Below are positions 52,551 to 61,204 of a stretch of DNA of 64,000 nucleotides, piece by piece (position 1 is the first letter of the stretch; each line of letters starts with the position of its first letter). The translations under genes and the position numbers were made by a program. The stretch is from Stenotrophomonas daejeonensis. Lineage in GTDB: Bacteria > Pseudomonadota > Gammaproteobacteria > Xanthomonadales > Xanthomonadaceae. Below the pieces are notes generated by a model. The model saw only the letters and a program-made list of their open reading frames with translations, did no database searches and was not told where the DNA came from. The stretch covers positions 1 through 64,000 of the forward strand of contig NZ_LDJP01000032.1 in the NCBI RefSeq assembly GCF_001431505.1. Reading direction: 5' to 3'.

Positions 52551-54032
52551 ATGAAACACGCATGCCCGTCCCCCCGCCGTCTGCCGGCTTCCTCGATGGC
52601 GTTCGCCCTGACGCTGCTGGCCGGGTGGCCGGCGCTTGCCGCCGAACCGCTGTGGCCGCAGCCCGCCGGCGTGGTCCCGGCACAGGCAGCACAGGTGCAG
52701 CACCCGCGGCGCCAGCGCCAGACCGCGCCGAACTTCCGCGCACCCGCGGCCACCGTATGCAGCGACACGCCACGGATGCGCGAGGTGGCCGATCCACAGC
52801 CGCAACCGCCGCGCCGTGAACGTGCGGAGCCGGTACTGGCGGAGAAGGCGCTGCATGACGGGGTGCGGCTGGAAGCCGCCCCATCGCCGCCGGCCCCGCC
52901 CGCGCCGATGCCGGCCGCCGCGCTCGATTCGGTGGTAGTCAGCGGCGCCCGTGCCGAGCGCTTGTCGCCGCCGCGCAGGCCGCTGCCGCCGATACGCCGG
53001 CAGCAGGCGCCGGTGACCGCCGGCGTGGTCGATGACAACGCCGACTTCGGCGGTTTCCTGCAGCTCCTGCAAGGCCATGACGAGTCGGTGCGGTTGGGGC
53101 GCGACGTGACCGTGCGCCAGCGCCTGCGCGTGGTCGATGCACAGGGCCGGGCGGTGCCCGACGCCGAGGTCGCGGTGGCCTCGGCCGATGGCGCGCGCAT
53201 GTGGGCGCGTACCGATGCCGGCGGCCAGGCGTGGCTGCACCTGAACGCCTTCGACGACCGCGATTCGGCCAGCTACCGCATCGACGTGCGCCGCGATGGC
53301 CGGCAGGCGCAGGTGCAACTGCGGCGCGGGCAGAAGAACGCGCTGGAAGTGGTGCTGCCGGTGCAGGCGACGCCCGAACGGGCGCGGCTGGACCTGGTGT
53401 TCATGGTCGATGCCACCGGCTCGATGGGCGACGAGATCGACAAGCTGCGCGGCTCGCTGCGCGACATCGTGCGCGGCATCGAGCAACTGCCCTCGCGCCC
53501 GGACGTGTGCCTCGGGCTGGTCACCTACCGCGACCGCGGCGACGACTACTTCGTGCGCAGCTGGGACCTGACCGGCAATGTCGCCGCGTTCCAGCAGGTG
53601 CTCGACGGCGTGCGCGCCGGTGGCGGCGGCGACATGCCCGAGGCGATGAACGAAGCCTTCGACCACGCGGTGCAGGCGCTGGACTGGCGCGGCCCGGCGA
53701 CCACGCGCCTGCTGCTGTCGCTGGCCGACGCGCCGCCGCACATGGACTATCCGCAACCGCATTACGACCAGACCATGCTCGCGGCGCTGGGCAAGGGCAT
53801 CAAGGTGTTCAGCGTGGCCGCCTCGGGGCAGGACAGCACCGGCGAGATCGTGCAGCGGCAGATCGCGCAGTACACCGGCGGGCGCTTCATCTTCCTCACC
53901 TACAAGGATGCGGCCGACCCCGGCAGCGGCCCCGGCGGCGAGACCGTGCACGAGGTGTCCAATTACTCGGTGGATACGCTTGACAAGCTGGTGGTGCGGC
54001 TGGTGCGCGAGGAACTGGCGCAGTTGCCGTAG
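52551..54032 (+). CDS. secreted von Willebrand factor A-domain protein
   Basis: A 493-residue exported protein: signal peptide (SMAFALTLLAGWPALAAEP), a Pro/Ala/Arg-rich low-complexity region (about 35-160), an Ig-like domain, and a vWA domain starting near Asp287 (DATGSMGDEIDK, the metal-dependent adhesion site). The segment LDSVVVSGARAERL resembles a TonB-receptor plug start, unexpected in a vWA protein. The role is unknown. SD GGAGGAA precedes ATG 52551. The TAG stop lies in a REP hairpin. Confidence 0.85.
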   Translation: MKHACPSPRRLPASSMAFALTLLAGWPALAAEPLWPQPAGVVPAQAAQVQHPRRQRQTAPNFRAPAATVCSDTPRMREVADPQPQPPRRERAEPVLAEKALHDGVRLEAAPSPPAPPAPMPAAALDSVVVSGARAERLSPPRRPLPPIRRQQAPVTAGVVDDNADFGGFLQLLQGHDESVRLGRDVTVRQRLRVVDAQGRAVPDAEVAVASADGARMWARTDAGGQAWLHLNAFDDRDSASYRIDVRRDGRQAQVQLRRGQKNALEVVLPVQATPERARLDLVFMVDATGSMGDEIDKLRGSLRDIVRGIEQLPSRPDVCLGLVTYRDRGDDYFVRSWDLTGNVAAFQQVLDGVRAGGGGDMPEAMNEAFDHAVQALDWRGPATTRLLLSLADAPPHMDYPQPHYDQTMLAALGKGIKVFSVAASGQDSTGEIVQRQIAQYTGGRFIFLTYKDAADPGSGPGGETVHEVSNYSVDTLDKLVVRLVREELAQLP

Positions 54033-54051
54033 CGCCGGGTCTTGGCCCGGC
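54029..54051. repeat. REP hairpin overlapping the vWA stop codon
   Basis: GTAGCGCCGGG, TCTTGG, CCCGGC: a degenerate REP of the A/C type. The first TAG is the stop codon of the vWA gene. Confidence 0.6.
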
Positions 54052-54087
54052 GGGGGCATTCCCTGCGACAACGCCGGGCTTTCGAAG

Positions 54088-54160
54088 GTAGGTCGGGGCT
54101 ACGCCCCCGACATCCGGCCAACTCGAGCATGTCTTCGTCGGGGGCGTAGCCCCGACCTAC
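54088..54160. repeat. REP-C inverted pair
   Basis: Perfect 24-bp arms: 54088-54111 starts GTAGGTCGGGGC, and 54137-54160 ends GCCCCGACCTAC, with a 25-base centre. Each arm is itself a hairpin. The right end supplies the stop of the DUF2884 gene on the minus strand. Confidence 0.9.
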
Positions 54161-54963
54161 GGCAGGGTGATGCCGTTGTCCGGCGCCAGTTCCTTCGCCA
54201 CCGGCGCCGGCGCATCGTCGCCGCTGACCCGCATCATCCGCAGCGGCTGGCCGTCGTAGCGGAACTCGAGCGCCGACTGTATCCGGTCCAGTGCCAGCAC
54301 CTGGGTGCACAGGGACTGCGCATGCTGTTCCAGGGCGCGTGCGCGCGCTTCGATCTTCGGCTCGAGCTCGGCCTCGATCTTCTCGGTGCGTTTCTCGATG
54401 CGTTCCTCGCCGCCGGTGAGCATGGTCCACAGCACGCCGCGGGCGATGGAACCCTTGAGCGATTCGGCCGCATCCTGCACGCGCTGGTCGAAGCCCTCGC
54501 CGAACAGGTCCTGCTCCCAGCGCCCGCGGCCGATGGTCGAGGCGACGAAGCGCTCGGCGTCCCTGCGCAGGACGCGCACCTTGCGCGAATCGAACTTGCC
54601 GGTCAGGGAGCCATGGACGACGTCCAGCACGTCGAAGCTGATCCCCACCGATTCATTGGCGATGCCGGTGACCGCCGGCATCAGCTGGCGCACCCCGGCC
54701 TCGAGCACGCGCAGGCGTTGCGCATCGGCGTCGCTGACCGCCTGCATGTGGCCGTCGATGCTCAGCTGGCCGTCGTGGAACACGATCTCGCGCGGGGGGG
54801 TGTCGTGCCGGCGCAGCCAGATGCCGCCGCCATCGACCAGCACGTCGTAGTCGGTGCCGACCCCGCACTGGCTGGAGGACAGTTCCGGCGACTTCAGCGT
54901 GTCGGCGCGGGCGGCCAGCGGCGGCAGGGCGAGCAGGGCGGCGGTGAGGAGCAGGCGGCGCAT
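54157..54963 (-). CDS. DUF2884 (YggN-like) periplasmic protein
   Basis: A 268-residue protein with a signal peptide (RRLLLTAALLALPPLAARA). Segments such as GVGTDYDVLVDGG, REIVFHDGQLSIDGH and a coiled tail (EERIEKRTEKIEAELEPKIEARAR) fit the DUF2884 family, including E. coli YggN. Function unknown. ATG 54963. Its TAG stop codon is in the REP-C element. Confidence 0.82.
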   Translation of the reverse strand: MRRLLLTAALLALPPLAARADTLKSPELSSSQCGVGTDYDVLVDGGGIWLRRHDTPPREIVFHDGQLSIDGHMQAVSDADAQRLRVLEAGVRQLMPAVTGIANESVGISFDVLDVVHGSLTGKFDSRKVRVLRRDAERFVASTIGRGRWEQDLFGEGFDQRVQDAAESLKGSIARGVLWTMLTGGEERIEKRTEKIEAELEPKIEARARALEQHAQSLCTQVLALDRIQSALEFRYDGQPLRMMRVSGDDAPAPVAKELAPDNGITLP

Positions 54964-55195
54964 GGGGACATCCGTGTTCGGGCGGGCGTGGGCGCAGCAT
55001 CGCCGACGGGCCTGGCGGCAGCGCCCGCCGGAAGTCATGGCGGTGCAACCGGACGGTTGGACGATGAATGCGCAGGGAGTTTTCCCACCCTTGAATCGGC
55101 TTCCCGGGGCTTGACTGCGCAACCGCGGCGAGCAGGCCAACGCGCCCGTGCCGGCCCCGGCAGGGCAGATCGCTTGCGCCCCAAGGGAAACGCGG

Positions 55196-55204
55196 TTATC
55201 CACA
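55196..55204 (+). promoter_or_regulatory. DnaA box upstream of nrdA
   Basis: TTATCCACA matches the DnaA consensus TTATNCACA at every position. It overlaps the first NrdR-like box and lies 11 bp upstream of the -35 hexamer. E. coli nrdAB is also DnaA-controlled. Confidence 0.6.
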
Positions 55205-55247
55205 ACATTTGGCGTTGACCCCGTCATTTACCCCCACTATCTTGTGG
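55200..55247 (+). promoter_or_regulatory. two NrdR-like boxes and sigma70 promoter of nrdA
   Basis: Box 1 CCACAACATTTGGCGT (55200-55215) and box 2 CCCCACTATCTTGTGG (55232-55247) are offset by exactly 32 bp. They match 12 and 13 of 16 positions of the nrdD box at 63814. TTGACC (55215-55220), a 17-bp spacer and TATCTT (55238-55243) form the promoter. Box 2 covers the -10, so NrdR would repress transcription. Confidence 0.65.
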
Positions 55248-55430
55248 CCCGTCGGTTCCGGGGATTCCCCGGATTGAAAGGGAAGCCGGTCCAAACCCGG
55301 CACTGCCCCGCAGCGGTAGGTGGAGACGAGGTCGCGATTTCGCACTGGGGCGGTGGCCCTGGGAAGCGGCGGCCAAGGTGGCCGGGAAATATTCCCGCCG
55401 CATCCACGAGTCCGAAGACCTGCCGACAGC
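55248..55430 (+). promoter_or_regulatory. cobalamin riboswitch upstream of nrdA
   Basis: The core has GATTGAAAGGGAAGCCGGTC, the B12 box CACTGCCCCGCAGCGGTAG and the 3' stem sequence TCCGAAGACCTGCCGAC (55411-55427). The order and spacing fit cobalamin riboswitches. It starts directly after the -10 of the nrdA promoter and lies ~190 bases before the start codon. A hairpin ATCTCC-GGGG-GGAGAT at 55465-55480 may be part of the expression platform. It should lower nrdAB expression when B12 is present. Confidence 0.85.
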
Positions 55431-55621
55431 CGCGCGATGCACGCCGCGCGGTGCCGGCCGCGGAATCTCCGGGGGGAGATGGCTGGTGCAGCAGGGCCTC
55501 CCGCATGGTTTCCATGCCGGTCGCAGGCCGTGCGACACCGCGCTCCCACCCTGTGCTTCCGATGCCATCCGCGCCTGCGAGGGACAGGCCGGGCCCGTGC
55601 ATCCCCGCATGGAGACGCCAG
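55431..55621 (+). other. long leader between the riboswitch and nrdA
   Basis: About 190 bases with no convincing gene. Contains the hairpin ATCTCC-GGGG-GGAGAT (55465-55480). The leader is the probable expression platform; no classical terminator with a T-tract is visible, so translational control is more likely than transcription termination. Confidence 0.5.
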
Positions 55622-58009
55622 ATGTCGCAGACCCCGACCGCCGAAGCAGTGGCCGCCACCCCGGCTTTCGACCTCACCCCGCCGCCGACCGCCACCGCCA
55701 TGAGCGTGGCCAAGCGCAACGGCAGCACCGAGCCGGTGGACCTGAACAAGATCGTGCGCGCCATCCAGCGCTGCTGCGAGGGCCTGCATGCGGTCGATCC
55801 GATGCGCGTGGCCACCCGCACCATCTCCGGCCTGTACAACGGCGCGACCACGCAGGAGCTGGATGAACTCTCCATCCGCACCGCGGCGCTGCTGATCGGC
55901 GAAGAGCCCGAGTACGGCCGCCTGGCCGCGCGGCTGCTGGCGAATTTCATCGCCAAGGAAGTGTCCGGGCAGGAAATCCACGCGTTCTCGCAGTCGGTGG
56001 GCCGCGGCCATGAAGTGGGGCTGATCAACGACCGCCTGCTCGGCTTCGTGCAGACCAACGCGCGCAAGCTCAACGACGCCATCGACCCGTCGCTGGACTT
56101 CAACTTCGACTACTTCGGCCTGCGCACGCTGTACGACCGCTACCTGCTGCGCCACCCGCACACGCGCAAGGTGATCGAGACGCCGCAGCAGTTCTTCCTG
56201 CGCATCGCCAGCGCGCTCTCCGAGGACGTGCCCGAGGCGCTGGCGCTGTACCAGCGGCTGGGCAACCTCGACTACCTGCCGTCCAGCCCGACCCTGTTCA
56301 ACGCCGGCACCTGCCACGAGCAGCTGTCCTCGTGCTTCCTGCTGGATTCGCCGCAGGATTCGCTTGAATCCATTTATGCGAAGTACGGCGACATCGCGCA
56401 GCTGTCCAAGTTCAGCGGCGGCATCGGCGTGAGCTACACTCGCGTGCGCTCGCGCGGCTCGCTGATCAAGTCCACCAACGGCCACTCCAACGGCATCGTG
56501 CCGTGGCTGAAGACGCTGGATTCGTCGGTGGCCGCGGTCAACCAGGGCGGCAAGCGCAAGGGCGCGGCCTGCGTGTACCTGGAAACCTGGCACGCCGACA
56601 TCGAGGATTTCCTCGAACTGCGCGACAACGCCGGCGACGATTCGCGCCGCACCCACAACCTCAACCTCGCCAACTGGGTGCCGGACCTGTTCATGCAGCG
56701 CGTGGAGGCCGACCAGGAATGGTCGCTGTTCGACCCGCGCGTGGTGCCGGAATTCACCGACCTGTACGGCGAGGCGTTCGAGCGCGCCTACCTGCAGGCC
56801 GAAGCGCAGGGCAAGGCCGCGCGCACCCTTCCGGCGCGCAAGCTGTACGCGCGGATGATGCGCACCCTGGCCGAGACCGGAAACGGCTGGATGACCTTCA
56901 AGGACAAGTGCAACCGCGCCAGCAACCAGACCCTGCGTGCCGGCAACGTGATCCACCTGTCCAACCTGTGCACCGAGATCCTGGAAGTCACCAGCGCCGA
57001 GGAAACGGCGGTGTGCAACCTCGGTTCGATCAACCTCGGCAACCATCTCGACGAGCACGGCGACTTCGATTTCGACAAGCTGGCCGAAACCGTGCGCCTT
57101 GCGGTGCGCCAGCTCGACCGGGTGATCGACCTGAATTTCTACCCGATCGAAACCGCGCGCCGCGGCAACCTGCGCTGGCGCCCGGTGGGGCTGGGCTGCA
57201 TGGGCCTGCAGGACGTGTTCTTCCGCAAGCGGCTGGCGTTCGACTCCGACGCCGCGCGTGCGCTGTCGGCGAAGATCGCCGAGGAAATCTACTTCCACGC
57301 GCTGGAGACCTCGTGCGAACTGGCACAGGAACGCGGCAGGCATGCCTCGTTCGCCGACACCCGCGCGGCCAGCGGTGCCTTGCAGTTCGACGCCTGGAAC
57401 GTGGTGCCGGCCGACGCCGCGCGCTGGGATGCATTGCGCGAGCGCATCCAGCAGCACGGCCTGCGCAACTCGTTGATGATCGCCATCGCCCCGACCGCGA
57501 CCATCGCCTCGATCGCCGGCTGCTACGAGTGCGTGGAGCCGCAGGTGTCCAACCTGTTCAAGCGCGAAACCCTGTCCGGCGACTTCCTGCAGATCAACCG
57601 CTACCTGGTCGGCGAACTCAAGCAGCTCGGCCTGTGGACGGCGGAGATGCGCGATGCGATCAAGCTGGCCGACGGCTCGATCCAGAACATCGCCCAGATT
57701 CCCGAAGCGCTGCGCACGGTCTACCGCACGGTATGGGAGCTGCCGATGCGCTCGCTGATCGACATGGCCGCCGGCCGCGGCGCCTTCATCGACCAGTCCG
57801 CCTCGCTCAACCTGTTCATGGAAAGCCCGAACATCGGCGCGCTGTCGTCGATGTACATGTACGCATGGAAGCAGGGCATCAAGACCTGCTACTACCTGCG
57901 CTCGCGCCCGGCCACCAAGATCGCCAAGACCACCGTGTCCAGCTACACCCCGACGCAGGCCGTGGCCTGCTCGCTGGAGAACCCGGAAGCCTGCGAAGCC
58001 TGCCAGTAA
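55622..58009 (+). CDS. nrdA: Class I ribonucleotide reductase large subunit
   Basis: Aerobic ribonucleoside diphosphate reductase alpha subunit, 795 residues. An N-terminal ATP cone (about 30-115, VDLNKIVRAIQRCC) allows dATP inhibition. LSSCFLLD holds one active-site Cys, and Asn448, Cys450, Glu452 (SNLCTEIL) are the catalytic residues. The C-terminal Cys791 and Cys794 (CEACQ) reload the active site. Followed by nrdB. Controlled by NrdR-like boxes and a B12 riboswitch. Confidence 0.95.
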   Translation: MSQTPTAEAVAATPAFDLTPPPTATAMSVAKRNGSTEPVDLNKIVRAIQRCCEGLHAVDPMRVATRTISGLYNGATTQELDELSIRTAALLIGEEPEYGRLAARLLANFIAKEVSGQEIHAFSQSVGRGHEVGLINDRLLGFVQTNARKLNDAIDPSLDFNFDYFGLRTLYDRYLLRHPHTRKVIETPQQFFLRIASALSEDVPEALALYQRLGNLDYLPSSPTLFNAGTCHEQLSSCFLLDSPQDSLESIYAKYGDIAQLSKFSGGIGVSYTRVRSRGSLIKSTNGHSNGIVPWLKTLDSSVAAVNQGGKRKGAACVYLETWHADIEDFLELRDNAGDDSRRTHNLNLANWVPDLFMQRVEADQEWSLFDPRVVPEFTDLYGEAFERAYLQAEAQGKAARTLPARKLYARMMRTLAETGNGWMTFKDKCNRASNQTLRAGNVIHLSNLCTEILEVTSAEETAVCNLGSINLGNHLDEHGDFDFDKLAETVRLAVRQLDRVIDLNFYPIETARRGNLRWRPVGLGCMGLQDVFFRKRLAFDSDAARALSAKIAEEIYFHALETSCELAQERGRHASFADTRAASGALQFDAWNVVPADAARWDALRERIQQHGLRNSLMIAIAPTATIASIAGCYECVEPQVSNLFKRETLSGDFLQINRYLVGELKQLGLWTAEMRDAIKLADGSIQNIAQIPEALRTVYRTVWELPMRSLIDMAAGRGAFIDQSASLNLFMESPNIGALSSMYMYAWKQGIKTCYYLRSRPATKIAKTTVSSYTPTQAVACSLENPEACEACQ

Positions 58010-58020
58010 ACGCCTGAATC

Positions 58021-58130
58021 CCCTCTCCCCGCGGGAGAGGGGTTGGGGTGAGGGTACGGCGAAGCCGCCCTCACCACCTTGCCGAACCCTCACCCGGCGC
58101 CCCGCGCCACCTTCTCCCGAGAGGAGAAGG
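58021..58130. repeat. REP-D-type repeat between nrdA and nrdB
   Basis: CTCTCCCCGCGGGAGAGG, GTTGGGGTGAGGG, then CCCTCACCCGGCGCCCCGC and CTTCTCCCGAGAGGAGAAGG. Located within the nrdAB operon; may terminate or stabilise and thus set subunit ratio. Confidence 0.75.
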
Positions 58131-58145
58131 AAATGGAGTCACCCC

Positions 58146-59165
58146 ATGTCCGCACAACCCCGCCAGATGCTGCTCGATCCCGGTTTCGAACTGACCCTGC
58201 GTCCGATGCGTTACCCGGATTTCTACGAGATGTACCGCAACGCGATCAAGAACAGCTGGACGGTGGACGAGATCAACTTCCAGATCGACATCACCGACCT
58301 GCACCACAAGATGTCGCCGGCCGACCGCCACCTGATCCACCGGCTGGTCGCGTTCTTCGCCACCGGCGATTCCATCGTCTCCAACAACCTGGTGCTGAAC
58401 CTGTACCAGCACCTCAACGCGCCCGAGGCGCGCATGTACCTGTCGCGCCAGCTGTACGAGGAAGCGCTGCACGTGCAGTTCTACCTGACCCTGCTCGACA
58501 ACTACCTGCCCGACCCGGAGGAGCGCTTCAAGGCCTTCGCCGCGGTGGAGAACATCGAGTCGATCAAGAAGAAGGCCGATTTCTGCTTCAAGTGGATCGA
58601 CTCGATCCAGGGCCTGAAGCGCATCGAGACGCGCGAGCAGCGCCGCCAGTTCCTGCTCAACCAGATCTGCTTCGCCGCCTGCATCGAGGGCCTGTTCTTC
58701 TTCGCCGCCTTTGCCTACGTCTATTACTTCCGCTCGCGCGGCCTGCTGCCGGGCCTGGCTTCGGGCACCAACTGGGTGTTCCGCGACGAGAGCTGCCACA
58801 TGGAGTTCGCCTTCGAGTGCGTGCGCACCATCCGCGCCGAGGAGCCGGACCTGTTCGACGCGCGGATGGAACAGCAGGTCTACGACATGCTGGAAGAGGC
58901 GATCGAATGCGAGGTGCAGTTCGCCGAGGACGTGCTCTCCGGCGGCGTGGCCGGTATCTCCACCCGCGACATGCGCCAGTACCTGCAGCACTGCGCCGAC
59001 AACCATTTCGCCAAGCTCGGCATGGCCAGGAAGTACAACGTGCGCAATCCGCTGCCGTTCATGGAGCTGCAGGACGTGCAGGAGCTGACCAACTTCTTCG
59101 AGCGCCGCGTGTCGGCCTACCAGGTCGGCGTGCAGGGCGAGGTCGCCTTCGACATGAACTTCTGA
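58146..59165 (+). CDS. nrdB: Class I ribonucleotide reductase small (radical) subunit
   Basis: The 339-residue R2 subunit holds the di-iron centre and tyrosyl radical. Ligands: Asp75 (ATGDSI), Glu106 and His109 (EEALH), Glu in ACIEGLFF, and Glu and His in RDESCHMEF. Radical Tyr113 lies four residues after His109 as in E. coli (His118, Tyr122). The C-terminus (EVAFDMNF) is the peptide that binds NrdA. Follows nrdA after a REP-D block. Confidence 0.95.
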   Translation: MSAQPRQMLLDPGFELTLRPMRYPDFYEMYRNAIKNSWTVDEINFQIDITDLHHKMSPADRHLIHRLVAFFATGDSIVSNNLVLNLYQHLNAPEARMYLSRQLYEEALHVQFYLTLLDNYLPDPEERFKAFAAVENIESIKKKADFCFKWIDSIQGLKRIETREQRRQFLLNQICFAACIEGLFFFAAFAYVYYFRSRGLLPGLASGTNWVFRDESCHMEFAFECVRTIRAEEPDLFDARMEQQVYDMLEEAIECEVQFAEDVLSGGVAGISTRDMRQYLQHCADNHFAKLGMARKYNVRNPLPFMELQDVQELTNFFERRVSAYQVGVQGEVAFDMNF

Positions 59166-59277
59166 AGCAGGGCGGGGGAAACCCCGCCGGTCCGGGCGTG
59201 GCACCATGCGGGTGTCACGCCCGGCATCGCCGCTCCTGCGTATCCTGCACCACGCCGCCGCACTCCACGATCCCGCC

Positions 59278-59685
59278 ATGAACGCCGCCGACACCACCGT
59301 CCCGCCCACCGAAGTCCGCATGGCGGAAATCGTCTTCCCCAACCACACCAACCACATGGGCACCCTGTTCGGTGGCCAGGCGCTGGCGTGGATGGACAAG
59401 GCCGCCTTCCTCGCCGCCGCCCGCTACTCGCGCCGCACGGTGGTGACCGCGCGCTCGGACCAGGTCGATTTCAAGCTGCCGATCCGGGTCGGGCAGATGG
59501 TGGAAACCATCGGCCGGGTGGTGCGGGTCGGTCGCAGCTCGATGCACGTGGAGGTGGAGCTGGTCACCGAGGACCTGCTCAGCGGCGCGCGCCAGCTGTG
59601 CACCAAGGGTACCTTTGTGATGATCGCGCTGGATGCCGAAGGCCACCCGACCGGGGTGCCGGTGCTGCCGCTGCCGCGGGACTGA
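59278..59685 (+). CDS. Hotdog-fold acyl-CoA thioesterase (YciA-like)
   Basis: A 135-residue thioesterase: VFPNHTNHMGTLFGGQALAWMDKAAFLAA is the YciA/acyl-CoA hydrolase signature, with a catalytic Asp in the helix start. Substrate range is unknown. ATG 59278 fits the family length. Confidence 0.88.
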   Translation: MNAADTTVPPTEVRMAEIVFPNHTNHMGTLFGGQALAWMDKAAFLAAARYSRRTVVTARSDQVDFKLPIRVGQMVETIGRVVRVGRSSMHVEVELVTEDLLSGARQLCTKGTFVMIALDAEGHPTGVPVLPLPRD

Positions 59686-59797
59686 ACCGGGGCGCCGCTT
59701 CGGCCCGGCCGCCAAGACGCAGTGATCCACCGGCCCGGTTGATGCGCCGGCCGATGGACGCTGCAATGGCGCACCCCATCGCCGGACCCCCCTTGCC

Positions 59798-60892
59798 GTG
59801 AGCCTGTTGTTTTCGCCGTTGCAGCTCGGCCCGTTGTCGCTGCCCAACCGCATCGTGATCGCGCCGATGTGCCAGTACGCGGCCGAGGACGGCCGCGCCA
59901 GCAGCTGGCACGACCAGCACCTGGGCATGCTGTCGCAGTCCGGCGCCGGCCTGCTGATCCTCGAAGCCACCGCGGTGGCGCCGTGCGGGCGCATCAGCTG
60001 GGCCGACCTGGGACTGTGGGACGACGCCACCGAGGCGGCGCTGGGCGAGGTGCTGGCCTCGCTGCGGCGCTGGTCGCCGATGCCCATCGGCATCCAGCTG
60101 GCCCATGCCGGGCGCAAGGCCTCGACCGCGCGCCCGTGGGAGGGCGGTGCCGCCATCGCCCCGGACCAGCCGAATGGCTGGCAGGTGCTGGCGCCTTCGC
60201 CATTGCCGTTCAACGAAGGCGATCCCGTGCCGCAGGCACTGGACGCGGTCGCCATCGACGGCGTGGTGGAAGCGTTCGCCGAGGCCGCCCGGCGCGCGGC
60301 GCGGCTGGGCCTGGAGTTGATCGAGATCCACGCCGCGCACGGCTACCTGCTGCACCAGTTCCTGTCGCCGCTGAGCAACCGCCGCGACGACGCATACGGC
60401 GGCCCGCTGGAAAACCGCATGCGGCTGGTGCTGCGTGTGTTCGACGCGGTGCGCGCGGCGGTGCCGGCCGGCGTCGCGGTGGGCGTGCGCATCTCCGCCA
60501 CCGACTGGGTGGAGGGCGGCTGGGACGTCGCGCAGAGCATCGCGCTGGCCCGGGCGCTGGAAGCGCGCGGCAGCGATTTCATCCACGTCTCCAGCGGCGG
60601 GCTCGACCCGCGCCAGCAGATTCCGGTCGGCCCCGGCTACCAGGTGCCGCTGGCCGAGGCGATCAAGGCGCAGGTGCGCACGCCGGTCATCGCCGTGGGC
60701 CTGATCACCGAGGCGCGGCAGGCCGAGGCGATCCTTGCCGAAGGCCGTGCCGATGCCATCGGCATCGCCCGCGGCATCCTCTACGACCCGCGCTGGCCGT
60801 GGCATGCGGCAGCCGAACTGGGCGCGAAGGTGGAAGCCGCACCCCGCTACCGGCGTTGCGAGCCGCACGGCGTGCGCGGGTTGTTCGCGTAG
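59798..60892 (+). CDS. Old Yellow Enzyme-family NAD(P)H:flavin oxidoreductase (YqjM-like)
   Basis: A 364-residue FMN ene-reductase. Cys25 and Tyr27 (APMCQYAAEDG) are the YqjM-type redox-tuning residues; QLAHAGRKAS and IHAAHGYLLHQFLSPLSNRR hold the active-site His pair. Reduces activated C=C bonds; physiological substrate unknown. GTG start at 59798. The TAG stop codon is supplied by the first unit of the REP array. Confidence 0.92.
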   Translation: MSLLFSPLQLGPLSLPNRIVIAPMCQYAAEDGRASSWHDQHLGMLSQSGAGLLILEATAVAPCGRISWADLGLWDDATEAALGEVLASLRRWSPMPIGIQLAHAGRKASTARPWEGGAAIAPDQPNGWQVLAPSPLPFNEGDPVPQALDAVAIDGVVEAFAEAARRAARLGLELIEIHAAHGYLLHQFLSPLSNRRDDAYGGPLENRMRLVLRVFDAVRAAVPAGVAVGVRISATDWVEGGWDVAQSIALARALEARGSDFIHVSSGGLDPRQQIPVGPGYQVPLAEAIKAQVRTPVIAVGLITEARQAEAILAEGRADAIGIARGILYDPRWPWHAAAELGAKVEAAPRYRRCEPHGVRGLFA

Positions 60893-61129
60893 GTGCCGGG
60901 CTTGCCCGGCACGGGCTTTGCCGGGAAGGTCCTGTGCGGGGCAAGCCCCGCACCTACAGGGGTCGTCTTTGCGTAGGCACCGGGCTTGCCCGGTGCGGGC
61001 TTTGCCGGGAAGGCACTGTGCGGGGCAAGCCCCGCACCTACGGGGATCGTCTTTGCGTAGGTGCCGGGCTTGCCCGGCACGGGCTTCGCGGGGAATGCCC
61101 CATGCGGGGCAGGCCCCGCATCCACGGGA
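60889..61129. repeat. three-unit 84-bp tandem REP-A array
   Basis: Units begin at GTAG at 60889, 60973 and 61057, exactly 84 bp apart. Each has one hairpin (CCGGGCTTGCCCGG) and a second (GCGGGGCAAGCCCCGC), separated by GGGCTTTGCCGGGAAGG. The first TAG is the stop codon of the upstream gene. The array fills most of the 312-bp interval before purU. Confidence 0.92.
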
Positions 61130-61204
61130 ATTCGCCTTTTCGCGGGCACCGGGCTTGTCGTTTGGTTTCCCCGGAAAATTTTGCCCGCCGCTAGACTCGG
61201 CGCG

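Noticed and set aside
55196..55204. Replication origin suggested by a DnaA box
   Set aside because: Only one box is present, and no dnaA, dnaN, rpmH or parAB genes nearby; it fits nrdA regulation.
60889..61129. CRISPR array candidate in the regularly spaced repeats
   Set aside because: Period is 84 bp with conserved interiors and no unique spacers; units are REP pairs, and no cas gene is present.
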